DNA from: Massilibacteroides sp.
GTDB lineage: Bacteria; Bacteroidota; Bacteroidia; Bacteroidales; Tannerellaceae
Assembly (NCBI RefSeq): GCF_028705895.1
Contig: NZ_JAQWCQ010000005.1
Location: 1 to 64,000 of the forward strand
Direction: 5' to 3'
DNA: 64,000 nucleotides
Under the pieces are notes generated by a model. The model worked only from the letters and a program-made list of their open reading frames with translations. It did no database searches and was not told where the DNA came from. Positions 18,316 to 28,200 of the stretch are shown here, piece by piece (positions within the stretch are counted from its first letter, which is position 1; each line of letters opens with the position of its first letter). The position numbers and the translations under genes were made by a program.

Positions 18316-21300
18316 ATGCAAAAATGTAAATGGCTTCATTTAACACTTATTTTCTGTTTCTTTTGTTTACCAATTAGTGGGGAGCGCTTTCATTTTAGAA
18401 CTGTTGGAATTCTGCAAGGTCTTTCTCAAGCTTCGGCAATATCTATCTGGCAGGATAATATTGGTAGAATGTGGTTTGGTAATGATGCTCTTAATTGCTA
18501 TAATGGAGAAACAACTCAGGTATATCGCGTGTCCGAATATTTCCCGGAGATTGAAGATTCCAATATTCATGGAATTTGTGGTGGCGATTCTGTGCTATAT
18601 TTATTGGCAGAGGAATATATTGTGGGCCTTGATCTGATAACTAATCAATTGTTTTTCCCGAATATTCGAGCTACTCATATTGAAGTTGTCAATAATATCT
18701 TGTATTATTCTTCTTTAGAAGGTGATTTATTTAGATATGACAAAAAAACTAACGAAGCAAACTGCGTTTTTGATTTAAAAGAAAAGAATATACAGATTTA
18801 TAGCTTTTTGTCTGAAAAAGAGGACGTGTTTTGGTTAGGAACGTCTTCCGGATTATATAAAGTTGACATTAAAACAGGACAGATTCTTTCCGGATACTTC
18901 GAGAATGATGTTGTTGGCAGTTTGTTTAAAGATTCAAATGAGAATATGTGGGTTTCCTGCCGCTCGAAGAATATTCGTATCATTAATTCTAATGGAAATA
19001 TCTCTACATTAGTCTATAAGAAAGACTTGCAAACTCAGTTTGAGAAAGATGCATATTGTTTCACTGAAGATTCTAAAGGAAATATCTGGCTTGGAACATT
19101 GAATGGCATTTATCAGGTTGTTCCTCCTCTTCATGGAGCACCGGCTCAAGTCCTGAATGATGTTTTTTTACCTGAATTTTCTATTTATGCATTATATACT
19201 GACAAACAGGGAACTATATGGATAGGTCCGTATTATGGAGAAGTTAGATGTTTTAATCCGGAGACAGATAACTATACCCTTTACTCCAGTAAAGAAAATG
19301 AACCCTCTTATCTACATGGAGTAGTACTTGGAGATATTGTGGAAGATAATGACGGTTACCTGTATGTAGCATCGGAGGGAAGCGGAATAAATGTTATATC
19401 GCCGGATAGGGTGACTATCAAACACATAACTGTGGCTTCTCATAACCTTCCGCACGATAAGGTGAGATCCTTATTCTACGACTCTCAGTATGACCGTTTG
19501 TATATCGGAACTTATATGGAAGGGTTGGTTTATTATGACAGGAAGACAGATAAAGTGTATCGGGTAAATTCAAAAACTCTTACTACCCGATATCAAAATA
19601 TTATTGAAGAAATCATTTCGTATCGTGATTATCTTATCTTCTTGACTCAGGATGGTTTGTTTAAAATGGATAGGAAAACGATGATTATTTCTCCTCTTTT
19701 TAAAGAGAAGGATTTAGCCGAGCTATCATCAGGCATCTCTCGTACAATTTATTTAGACGACAGGGATGTTTTATGGATTTCTTCATTAAATAGCGGACTC
19801 TTTACTGTTGATATGAAGACTTTGAAAGTCTTGTCGTTTTACGGAGATGGATTAAAGAAAGAGAGTATTATTCCCAGTGCCGTAATCAGTATTTGCGGTA
19901 ATTCGAGAGAAGGTCTGTATTTTGCAACATTAAAATCTGGGGTATTGAGTTATGATGTTGAAAAGGACGCGTTTACGAATTATAGGGAGGAAGAAGGCTT
20001 TTTGTTGAGTGATATCTGTTATAATGTTGCACTTTCAATGTATGGCAATTTGATTGTAACCTCCAACAAAGGAGTCTCTATTCTTAATATATCAGGTCGC
20101 CGGACAATAGATTCATCAAGTCATATTCGTTTAGATGGAACTTCTCCAATAATGTCATTAAGTCCCGATTGCGGACTTTATATTTCTCCTCGCAACAGAG
20201 ATATCTATATTGGCGGTTTGCAAAAATTAATCGCGTTTGATGAAAAAGATATAAGTACAGTTAAGAGCAATTATACATTATATATTAGTTCTATTCAGAT
20301 AAACAACACTGCATTCAGTGATTTTTCTCCTTATTCTATTGATGATTCTTCAAAAGAAAATCTTGTCTTACCTTTCGATAAGAATACTGTGAATATAAGT
20401 TTTGCTTCGTCAAATTATCTGGGTTCCTATTATACGGGTTATGAATATAAAATGGATGGCCTTTTTGGTCTTGAAGATTGGATGCAAACAGATAATAAGG
20501 CTATCTCGTTTACTTCTTTACCTGCTGGAGAATACACGTTTACAGTTCGTGAGACGACAAATCCCGAAAAGCATGTAAGCCTTTCAATTCTTGTCAAACC
20601 TCCTTTTTGGAAATCTTATCCGGCATATTGCTTGTATGTTATACTAATAGGAGGTTTGTTATGGATATTTATCCGTTCAAGCAAGGCCAAGGCAGTACTT
20701 CATGCGTCACTTGATTTTGAAAAAAGAGAAGCAAAACGGGTCTTAGAAGAGAACAGGAACAGATTAGATTTTTTTGCAGGTATATCAAATGAATTCAGAA
20801 CGCCTCTTACTTTAATAATTACAGCACTCGATGGTGCGTTGAATAATATCGACTCTCTGTCTAAATCTAAATTGGAGAAAATAAAGAAGCAAGCTCTACG
20901 TATGCAAAGTCTTTTTGTTGAATTGCAAGAATTCAGAGAAGCTGAGAATGGTATGTTAAGTTTGAAAGTAGGTTATCATAGTCTGACTCAACTTTTACAG
21001 GAAATTTTTGAAACTGTTTCTGATTATGAATCAACTCTCCAAATCACATTTCACTATTTCCATCCTGAAGAAGATGTAAAGGTCTGGTTTGACTGGGCGC
21101 AAATGCAAAAAGTAATTTACAATATCTTATTTGCCATATCGAAATTAGTGCATGTCAAAGGTCGCGTTGATATTTCCTTGCAACAAAAATCAGAATGGAT
21201 TGAAGTGATGGTCAGTTGTGTTGGTGATATCTATGACGAAGATATGTTAAAACAACTATTTGATATTTTTGAGAATTCAACGAATGCAGTAAACGAAACG

Positions 21301-22320
21301 GCTGAATTAAAATCATTGCCCAATAATACAATCGGACTGGCCTTTAGTCGTAAAATTGTATCAATGCATAAAGGAGAACTAATTGTCAGAACCGAGAAAG
21401 AAAGGACATCTTTTATTGTTCGCCTTCAGACAGGAGAAAACCATTTTACTACAAAGGAAAAGACAGCTTCAACAAAAATACCGCTTCGTCAGTTACCAAT
21501 GTATTTTGATCTACCTGAACAAACAACAGAATCTGTTTCAATAGAAAATATTGATTTAGGAGAAAAAAGATTCAAGATATTATTGGTCGATAGTAATGAT
21601 GAATTACGGTTCATGATGAATGAATCTTTTGCTTCTGTATATGAGGTTTTTGAAGCGACAAGAGCTGAGGAAGCTATAGCCATAGCAATACAAAAGCAAC
21701 CGGATATTATTATCAGTGAAGTTTCTTTAGTGGGAATCTCCGGTATGGAGTTGTGTAATAGCTTGAAAGCAAATGTTGTAACTCTCCATATCCCCGTTAT
21801 ACTTATTACGAATAATCCATCAGTAAAACAACAGAATGAAAGTGTCCGTTCCGGAGCTGATGAATATTTGGTTAAACCATTTAGTATGGAATATCTTTTT
21901 CTGCGTTGCAATAGCATTGTAAAGAACAGAGCTGGAATACTACAGAAATATACCGGTCATGTAGAGGAAGAGATACAGGGCTTAGCGACGAATCCCCATG
22001 ATCAACGTTTCCTGGATAAAGCAATTCTTGTTTTAGAAAAATATATAGAAGATGCCTCCTTTGATACGCATACATGGAGTAAGGAATTAGGTATCGGGCG
22101 CACCCGCTTATTCGATCGGATAAAACATATAACAGGAATGACGCCTAATGATTATCTTTTATATATAAAAATGAATAAGGCGATGACCTTTCTAAAAGAT
22201 TACGAAGAACTTACCATAGCGGAGATTGCTTACAAACTTGGTTTCTCGAATCCGGCATATTTTAGTAAATGCTTTAAAAAACAAGTAGGATTAACGCCAC
22301 AACAATATCGTAAAAAGTAA
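18316..22320 (+). CDS. Hybrid two-component regulator with degenerate phosphotransfer sites
   Basis: This is a one-protein sensor-regulator that should bind a breakdown product in the periplasm and activate the divergent susCD. Its order is: signal peptide (1-22), two-propeller sensor of Reg_prop repeats (to about 680), Y_Y_Y domain (681-760), one TM helix (about 769-788), HisKA (about 810-880), HATPase (915-1055), receiver (1087-1205) and AraC-type HTH (1235-1334). The length of 1334 aa is standard. Several catalytic residues are lost. The H-box reads SNEFRTPLTL, with Asn825 where the phospho-accepting His is expected. The N-box has Ala940 in place of the Mg-binding Asn (NILFA). The G1 box is degraded (CVGDIYDED). 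The receiver has Glu1135 in place of the phospho-accepting Asp (IISEVSL), though Asp1092, Thr1165 and Lys1187 remain. The HTH looks intact. I infer a phosphorylation-independent or constitutively active relay. Confidence 0.92.
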   Translation: MQKCKWLHLTLIFCFFCLPISGERFHFRTVGILQGLSQASAISIWQDNIGRMWFGNDALNCYNGETTQVYRVSEYFPEIEDSNIHGICGGDSVLYLLAEEYIVGLDLITNQLFFPNIRATHIEVVNNILYYSSLEGDLFRYDKKTNEANCVFDLKEKNIQIYSFLSEKEDVFWLGTSSGLYKVDIKTGQILSGYFENDVVGSLFKDSNENMWVSCRSKNIRIINSNGNISTLVYKKDLQTQFEKDAYCFTEDSKGNIWLGTLNGIYQVVPPLHGAPAQVLNDVFLPEFSIYALYTDKQGTIWIGPYYGEVRCFNPETDNYTLYSSKENEPSYLHGVVLGDIVEDNDGYLYVASEGSGINVISPDRVTIKHITVASHNLPHDKVRSLFYDSQYDRLYIGTYMEGLVYYDRKTDKVYRVNSKTLTTRYQNIIEEIISYRDYLIFLTQDGLFKMDRKTMIISPLFKEKDLAELSSGISRTIYLDDRDVLWISSLNSGLFTVDMKTLKVLSFYGDGLKKESIIPSAVISICGNSREGLYFATLKSGVLSYDVEKDAFTNYREEEGFLLSDICYNVALSMYGNLIVTSNKGVSILNISGRRTIDSSSHIRLDGTSPIMSLSPDCGLYISPRNRDIYIGGLQKLIAFDEKDISTVKSNYTLYISSIQINNTAFSDFSPYSIDDSSKENLVLPFDKNTVNISFASSNYLGSYYTGYEYKMDGLFGLEDWMQTDNKAISFTSLPAGEYTFTVRETTNPEKHVSLSILVKPPFWKSYPAYCLYVILIGGLLWIFIRSSKAKAVLHASLDFEKREAKRVLEENRNRLDFFAGISNEFRTPLTLIITALDGALNNIDSLSKSKLEKIKKQALRMQSLFVELQEFREAENGMLSLKVGYHSLTQLLQEIFETVSDYESTLQITFHYFHPEEDVKVWFDWAQMQKVIYNILFAISKLVHVKGRVDISLQQKSEWIEVMVSCVGDIYDEDMLKQLFDIFENSTNAVNETAELKSLPNNTIGLAFSRKIVSMHKGELIVRTEKERTSFIVRLQTGENHFTTKEKTASTKIPLRQLPMYFDLPEQTTESVSIENIDLGEKRFKILLVDSNDELRFMMNESFASVYEVFEATRAEEAIAIAIQKQPDIIISEVSLVGISGMELCNSLKANVVTLHIPVILITNNPSVKQQNESVRSGADEYLVKPFSMEYLFLRCNSIVKNRAGILQKYTGHVEEEIQGLATNPHDQRFLDKAILVLEKYIEDASFDTHTWSKELGIGRTRLFDRIKHITGMTPNDYLLYIKMNKAMTFLKDYEELTIAEIAYKLGFSNPAYFSKCFKKQVGLTPQQYRKK

Positions 22321-22411
22321 AATTAAGTCAGTATTGTCTTATTCACATAAAACTATCGTTTGGAAGAGCTTGACTCTCAGTATAGTTCTTTTTCTATAGT
22401 TGTCGTAAAAC

Positions 22412-22437
22412 TTTACCACAGCTATGGTAAAACTTTT
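22412..22437 (+). terminator. Weak terminator after hybrid regulator
   Basis: TTTACCA and TGGTAAA flank a 6-base loop and are followed by ACTTTTT. The stem has only 7 pairs, so this is a tentative terminator for the regulator transcript. Confidence 0.4.
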
Positions 22438-22497
22438 TGACAGATGTCGAAAAAGAACAGTGTTGTATAAAGAATAATCATATAGACATAAAATAAA

Positions 22498-22530
22498 AAG
22501 CCGCGATAGCTTTTGTTGCTACGCGGCTTT
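22498..22530 (-). terminator. Terminator of the EEP-susD-susC transcript
   Basis: AAGCCGCG-A-TAGC pairs with GCTA-CGCGGCTT around TTTTGTT, leaving one bulged base. On the minus strand it is followed by TTTTTATTTTA, a good T run. It sits 20 nt past the EEP gene stop. Confidence 0.85.
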
Positions 22531-22550
22531 CATGTATAATTAATTGTCTT

Positions 22551-23405
22551 TTAGAATGTAGCCTTGATCATTACGGGATAGTGGTCCGAAGCAAAATGAC
22601 CATACTGATTATCTGTCAAAACACCATACTTGTTTACTGTAACGTTTTTTGAAACAAATATATAATCAATACGTTTTTTCATTGGAGCATCCCATTTATA
22701 ACTGGTAAATGTTCCGACAGGACCATAAGGCGGTTGTTTAGATACTTTGTACGAATCCATAAACATACCATCGTTATAGAGAATCTGTATCGGTTCATCT
22801 TCCGGAGCCGCATTAAAGTCTCCCGTACAGAAGAAAGTAGCTTTACCTACGATTTCTTTCATTTTCTTCAATAATAACTTGGAAGACTCACGGCGGGCAA
22901 CCTTTCCTTGATGATCGTAATGCGAATTAAAGAAGTAGAATACCTTACCGCTTACACTGTCTTTAAACTTAGCCCATGAACAAATACGATTACAACATTC
23001 AGCATCCCATCCCTTGCCCGGAACATCCGGTGTTTCAGAATACCAAAAGTCCCCATTCTCCAATACTTTAAAACGACTTTTATCGTAAAATATCGCCGAA
23101 TGCTCCCCGGCATCTTTCCCATCATCACGACCTCCGCCTACATAAGCATACTTACCAGTCTCTAAGATACCATCCAACTGATGTTTAAAACCTTCCTGCG
23201 TCCCGAATATATCAAATTCGTGAAATAACACTAAAGCCTTAACCATCTCCTTGCGATGCTCCCACGCGTTTTCGCCATCCTTTGGAGTGTCCATACGGAG
23301 GTTGAACGTTGCAACATTTATATTGCATTTATCCTTAGCGTTTGATGGAAGCAGTGCCCCCATCAAACAAAAAGCCAATAAAAATAATTTTGTTTTCATA
23401 TTCAT
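22551..23405 (-). CDS. Secreted endonuclease/exonuclease/phosphatase-fold hydrolase
   Basis: This is a metal-dependent phosphodiesterase or phosphatase of the EEP (DNase I-like) superfamily, exported by a signal peptide (1-23). Motifs in order are ATFNLRMD with the metal-binding Asn, GTQEG with the catalytic Glu, NSHYDHQG with the active-site His, TGDFNAAPED with Asp/Asn, and a C-terminal ASDHYPV with the Asp-His pair. All catalytic positions are present. Length (284 aa) is typical. It lies 8 nt after the SusD stop, so it belongs to the SusC-SusD operon. It may remove phosphate or cleave a phosphodiester in the imported ligand. The actual substrate (nucleic acid, phospholipid headgroup, phosphorylated glycan) cannot be told. 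Confidence 0.9.
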   Translation of the reverse strand: MNMKTKLFLLAFCLMGALLPSNAKDKCNINVATFNLRMDTPKDGENAWEHRKEMVKALVLFHEFDIFGTQEGFKHQLDGILETGKYAYVGGGRDDGKDAGEHSAIFYDKSRFKVLENGDFWYSETPDVPGKGWDAECCNRICSWAKFKDSVSGKVFYFFNSHYDHQGKVARRESSKLLLKKMKEIVGKATFFCTGDFNAAPEDEPIQILYNDGMFMDSYKVSKQPPYGPVGTFTSYKWDAPMKKRIDYIFVSKNVTVNKYGVLTDNQYGHFASDHYPVMIKATF

Positions 23406-23412
23406 AAACTAA

Positions 23413-25251
23413 TTAGTTACCATCATTAGAAGCTCCATTTTCCCAACCCTTATTTTGAGTGATATTCGGATTTTTAACCATCACCAATGAAGGGATTGGA
23501 TAAAGATATTGTTTTTCTCCGAATACTCGTTTATAGTCGTTTGGTGTATCCCAGGTAATGTAATATCCAGCAGCAGGATTACCCTTTTCTACCTCTTCAA
23601 CTCTTTGAAGAATGTTGTCTCCCTGTATTTGGATTGTTGCACAAGTCTTACCCACAACAGACCAGTCTAATTGCGCTTTTGCTGCTTCAAGGTTTGCATT
23701 AGTATCATAAAACAAAACATCGTAAGTACCATCCCTGTCTAAGTCAATAGCTTCGTTTAGTTTTTTGATATGCATACCATCCCAGCTCATGTTTAATAAA
23801 TAACCACATTTCCAACGACGGATATCATCAAAACGGAATCCTTCAAGGCATAGTTCGATTGCGCGCTCTCTTCTGATTTCAAGAAGAGTGGGGTCTGAAA
23901 TGGATGGAAAATAGGTTTGCTGGAAATAAGAATCTACGACTGTAGGTTTCGCGCTAATTCCACCAGTAATTCCTGCTCTTGAACGTAATGCTCCAATAGT
24001 TTTACTCCAATCTTCATCGGTTAATTTTCCTAATTCAGCTTTTGCTTCTGCATAGTTTAGCAGAACTTCTGCATAACGAAAAAGAGGTATCGCATTGGTA
24101 TTAAGAGATGCGTCATCATATTTCTTATCATCCAAACAGAGTTTGAGGGGTTGATATCCTGTTCTCGAATATCCCATAAAATCCGGAGCCGTAGCAGTAC
24201 CTTCACGAGTATAACCCGGAGTACGAATTGTTTGTGCAAGACGTGCATCACGATTCTGGCATTCTTCATAGAATAATTCCGTTTCCCAACCTGTACGTGA
24301 TGTGTATGGGGTTCCATCAGTTTGTAGATATGTATTGATGAATGTTCTTGTCATACTAAAACGATTACCATAGGTTGGAGAAGTCCATTTCCAGTTAGCA
24401 TGATGTAATACTCCCAGTTCAGAACTTGAACATACCGCAAGTAATACTTCTTCTGTAACAGGATCATCGCTTGTAAATAAAGCTCTGTACGATTTGTTTG
24501 TGCCGGCAGCTGTATATAGCTTTTTCCCGGAGTTTGTCATCACATATTCTGCTTTATCTGCAGCTCTTTGCAACCAAGTGTCTGCAGATGTCGATAAGCT
24601 CAAATTATGATATTTTCTGAATGTGCCTTCAAATAAAGCCACGCGAGAAGCAAAAGCATAAGCTACCCATTTTGTAACCATACTGCCTGATGCGTCTGAA
24701 AGCAAAGTGATGTTCTCACAGGCAAATTCCAAATCTTCATAAACTTTTTCCATCACTAACTCACGAGAGTCGCGAGGGGCGTAGAGTTCTTCGTCTTCAA
24801 CATCCAGAGTTTTGTCTATCCATGGAACATCTCCAAAACGTCTGACCATGTCATAATAGAAATAAGCTCTGAAAAAACGAGCAAGTCCGATATAGTGATT
24901 ACGGATTTTTTCATCTACAGTTTCGCTGGTACAATTTTCAATGAAGTAATTAATATTACGCAAATTACTCCAAGACCAACCACTTGAGTTTGTTTCACTG
25001 TATGCATTCTTTATCTGGAAGTCTGGGAGATTATTAATTGCTCCAAAATCAACCAGATTAATCTCGATTTGACTGGCATCACTACCTGACGGAAACTGTT
25101 TTTCATAAAATGAATATACATAGGTCTGTAGTCCAGCTTCTGAACTCATAATCGCATCTTTACTAACAGATGCTTTAGGTTCTTCATATAAATCACAAGA
25201 CGTGATATAAAGAGCTGAAAATAGAATAAACAAATAATGTATTTTTTTCAT
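23413..25251 (-). CDS. RagB/SusD-family outer-membrane lipoprotein
   Basis: This 612-aa surface lipoprotein has a lipobox ending in Cys19 (ALYITSCDLYEE). The N-terminal SusD-like helical repeat region (about 60-230) and the C-terminal RagB/SusD domain (about 300-610) are both recognisable, including the conserved RRERAIELCLEGFRFDDIRR-type segment near residue 460. It should bind the ligand and pass it to the SusC encoded 12 nt upstream. Its family branch differs from the SusD at 13044, so the two systems probably take different ligands. It is followed directly by the EEP hydrolase. Confidence 0.94.
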   Translation of the reverse strand: MKKIHYLFILFSALYITSCDLYEEPKASVSKDAIMSSEAGLQTYVYSFYEKQFPSGSDASQIEINLVDFGAINNLPDFQIKNAYSETNSSGWSWSNLRNINYFIENCTSETVDEKIRNHYIGLARFFRAYFYYDMVRRFGDVPWIDKTLDVEDEELYAPRDSRELVMEKVYEDLEFACENITLLSDASGSMVTKWVAYAFASRVALFEGTFRKYHNLSLSTSADTWLQRAADKAEYVMTNSGKKLYTAAGTNKSYRALFTSDDPVTEEVLLAVCSSSELGVLHHANWKWTSPTYGNRFSMTRTFINTYLQTDGTPYTSRTGWETELFYEECQNRDARLAQTIRTPGYTREGTATAPDFMGYSRTGYQPLKLCLDDKKYDDASLNTNAIPLFRYAEVLLNYAEAKAELGKLTDEDWSKTIGALRSRAGITGGISAKPTVVDSYFQQTYFPSISDPTLLEIRRERAIELCLEGFRFDDIRRWKCGYLLNMSWDGMHIKKLNEAIDLDRDGTYDVLFYDTNANLEAAKAQLDWSVVGKTCATIQIQGDNILQRVEEVEKGNPAAGYYITWDTPNDYKRVFGEKQYLYPIPSLVMVKNPNITQNKGWENGASNDGN

Positions 25252-25263
25252 TGCATCTCTGTT

Positions 25264-28200
25264 TTAAAATGTTACTGATAATCCAAATGTTATATTTTTC
25301 ATCAACGGATAGGTGTAGTTATCACCACTTGTTCCCGATGTCAAATCCGGATCAGATCCTGAAGAGGTGTTTGTTACATCATAATCTTTTGTCCGTTTAT
25401 ATAATGGTGACCAACTCCACAGGTTTTCACCACTTAAATAAACACGTACGTTTTGCATACCGGCTTTACTTGTTAAACTTTGCGGTAATGTATAACCCAC
25501 TTGTATATTTCTTAAACGGATGTAGGCGATGTTCTGAATATATCGATCAGTTATTGTTGTACGTAAAGATGGAGTATATCCTGCATAACGTGGAAGATAA
25601 GCATTGGGGTTATCTTCTGTCCAGTAATTTCCAAGGTGCCATGTCGGTAGTTGGTTATATGGACGGTTATATTGTCCCCAGAAGCCAGATTCGTTACTTG
25701 GATACCAATCTTGTTTGCCTACCCCTTGGAAGAATGCAGAGAAAAAGAAACTATTCCAATCTCCACTTAGCGTGAAGCTATAGATATAACGAGGCTCTTC
25801 GTTTCCAAGAATAACTTTATCACCCGGGTTATCTACAGTATTATCGCCATAGTCAATTTTTCCATTCTTATTTACATCAACAAACTTGATATCTCCGCGA
25901 TATGTTGTTCCATTTGAAGATGTCTTGATAATCGTATTTATATATCCATTGATCTCTTCTTCGGACTGGAATAAACCATCTGTACGATAGCCCCATATTT
26001 CTCCCACTCGTTGCCCTTCATAATAGTCGTCAAGACTTTTGGTGGAGTTGTTATATCGGTCTATAGTTGATTTATAATCGGCAATAGTTGCTTTGATTTC
26101 GTAATTGAACGGTTTGTCAACTAAAGTGAAACGGTCACGATAGTTAATTGATAACTCCCAACCTTTGGTTGTCATATCTGCATAGTTTCCTTTAGGGGAT
26201 GTTGCTCCGAATACATCAGGAAGAGTTACCCCTTTCGTGTACATATCAGTTGTCTTTCGGACATAATAATCTCCCGTCAATCTTAATTTTCCTCCGAGGA
26301 AACCTATGTCTGCACCCACATCCGTAGTTGTTGCTGTTTCCCAAGTAAGAGATCTTGGTATTACTGCCGGAGAATTTGTGTATTTGTTTTTAGCTCCATT
26401 TACAATATACCCTGCTGTACTGATTGAAAGTAACTCTAAAAAGCTATACGAATCTACATTCCCATTTCCTAATGATCCGTATGATCCACGAAGTTTAGCG
26501 TCTGAAATGAAATTTTCATTTACATTCCAGAAGCTTTCTTCTGAAATTCTCCAACCTAAAGAAACAGATGGGAAGAATGCCCATTGTTGGCTTTCAGGAA
26601 ATTTAGAAGAACCGTCATAACGGCCGTTTACTTCTAACAGATAACGATCTTTAAATCCATAATTCAAACGGAAAAAAGCTCCGGCAATCCGCCATTTTTC
26701 CCAACCTGCAGATGTCGTAATTGCATCTCCAAGAGCTAAATTTAAGCTTTCTGAATCTGATAATAACAGACCATTACGTTGTACATAAGTGCTTTCATAT
26801 TTAGATGTTTCGTAGTTATATCCGACCATACCTTTCAGATAGTGAGCATCGTTGAATGTGTCTTCATATTCAGCATATAGGTTAGTCGCAGTATATAATG
26901 TGTTACGTATACTTTTTTTGTAGTCATTGTACTTTTCACTTAGTTTAGTAATTACTCCTTCTTTTGTACTATACGGTACTGGAACACGACGTTGGATGTC
27001 GTTGTTATCGTAATTACGGAATGTAAAGTCGCCATTGATCCTTAATTTGTTATTTAAGAATTTAGCAGAAAACCCTGTTGTGTTTTTTAGAACTTTCTTA
27101 TGTGTATCTAATCCGTTCTTTCCATAAATAAAATCACCTACGGTATAGGCCGCAGACATTGTCAGTGATCCGTCAGGGTTGAATATCGGAGAGGTAGGGT
27201 GTCCTTCATCCGCAATGTTTCTCCAAATAGAACCTCCTTCACCCACATTTATCGGGTTATGGTATGTCATGTCCGAGAATTCCATATTGTTTGTCAGACG
27301 AAGCCAATCTGTCAACTGTAAAGAGCCTTTTGCACGAATATTCAACATGTCATAATTGTCCGTATTATACCGGAACAACCCATCATAACCATAATATCGT
27401 CCGGAAATATAAAAATCAGCTTTTTCAGTTCCTCCGGATACGGTCATATTATGATCCTGAGCGTAAGTCTGGTTTTTGTATAGCTCATCATAGTAATTAA
27501 CATTGCCATAATAAGTATATGTTCCGTCAGCACCAACCTCAACTTCATCTGTTATCCCTTGCGCACGGCGTTCTTTGAATTTCTCTAACCATGCGTCTGA
27601 ATACAATTGAGACTTGTTTATTTTACTTGGTAGTGATGAATAGTTATTCCATCCATAATAAGCTTCACGGAAATGTTCTGCATAAACTAAACCATCGGAG
27701 ACAATGTCTGGAACAGCTGTCGGCTTTTGCAAAGATACACTTCCTGAATAGTTGATCGTGACCTTTCCTTTCTCAGGATTTTTTGTCGTTATCAAAACAA
27801 CCCCGAATGACCCCCTGGCTCCATAAATAGCAGCAGAAGCAGCATCTTTCAATACAGATACGCTGGCGATGTCATTTGGATTTAATAAGGCAGGATCGCC
27901 CTCTACACCGTCAATAAGAACTAATGCGCTACCTCCCTGTCCGATTGATGTTGTACCGCGTACATTGTAATCCGCAGAGCGAGTCGGTTTTCCGTCAGCT
28001 AATGATATGTTTAAGTTCGGAATCGTACCTTGTAAAGCCTGAGAGACGTTAGAAACAGAACGGTTGTCAAAAACTTCACTTGTTACTTGGTCAACAGCTC
28101 CTGTCAGATTTACTTTCTTTTGTGTTCCATAACCAACTACCACGACTTCTTCTAATTTTTGTGTGTCTTCCTTTAGAATAATAGAGAGTTGATTTTTACC

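Noticed and set aside
25251-25775. Long antisense frame inside the STN-SusC gene
   Set aside because: Lies wholly opposite a confident SusC reading frame and resembles no protein family.
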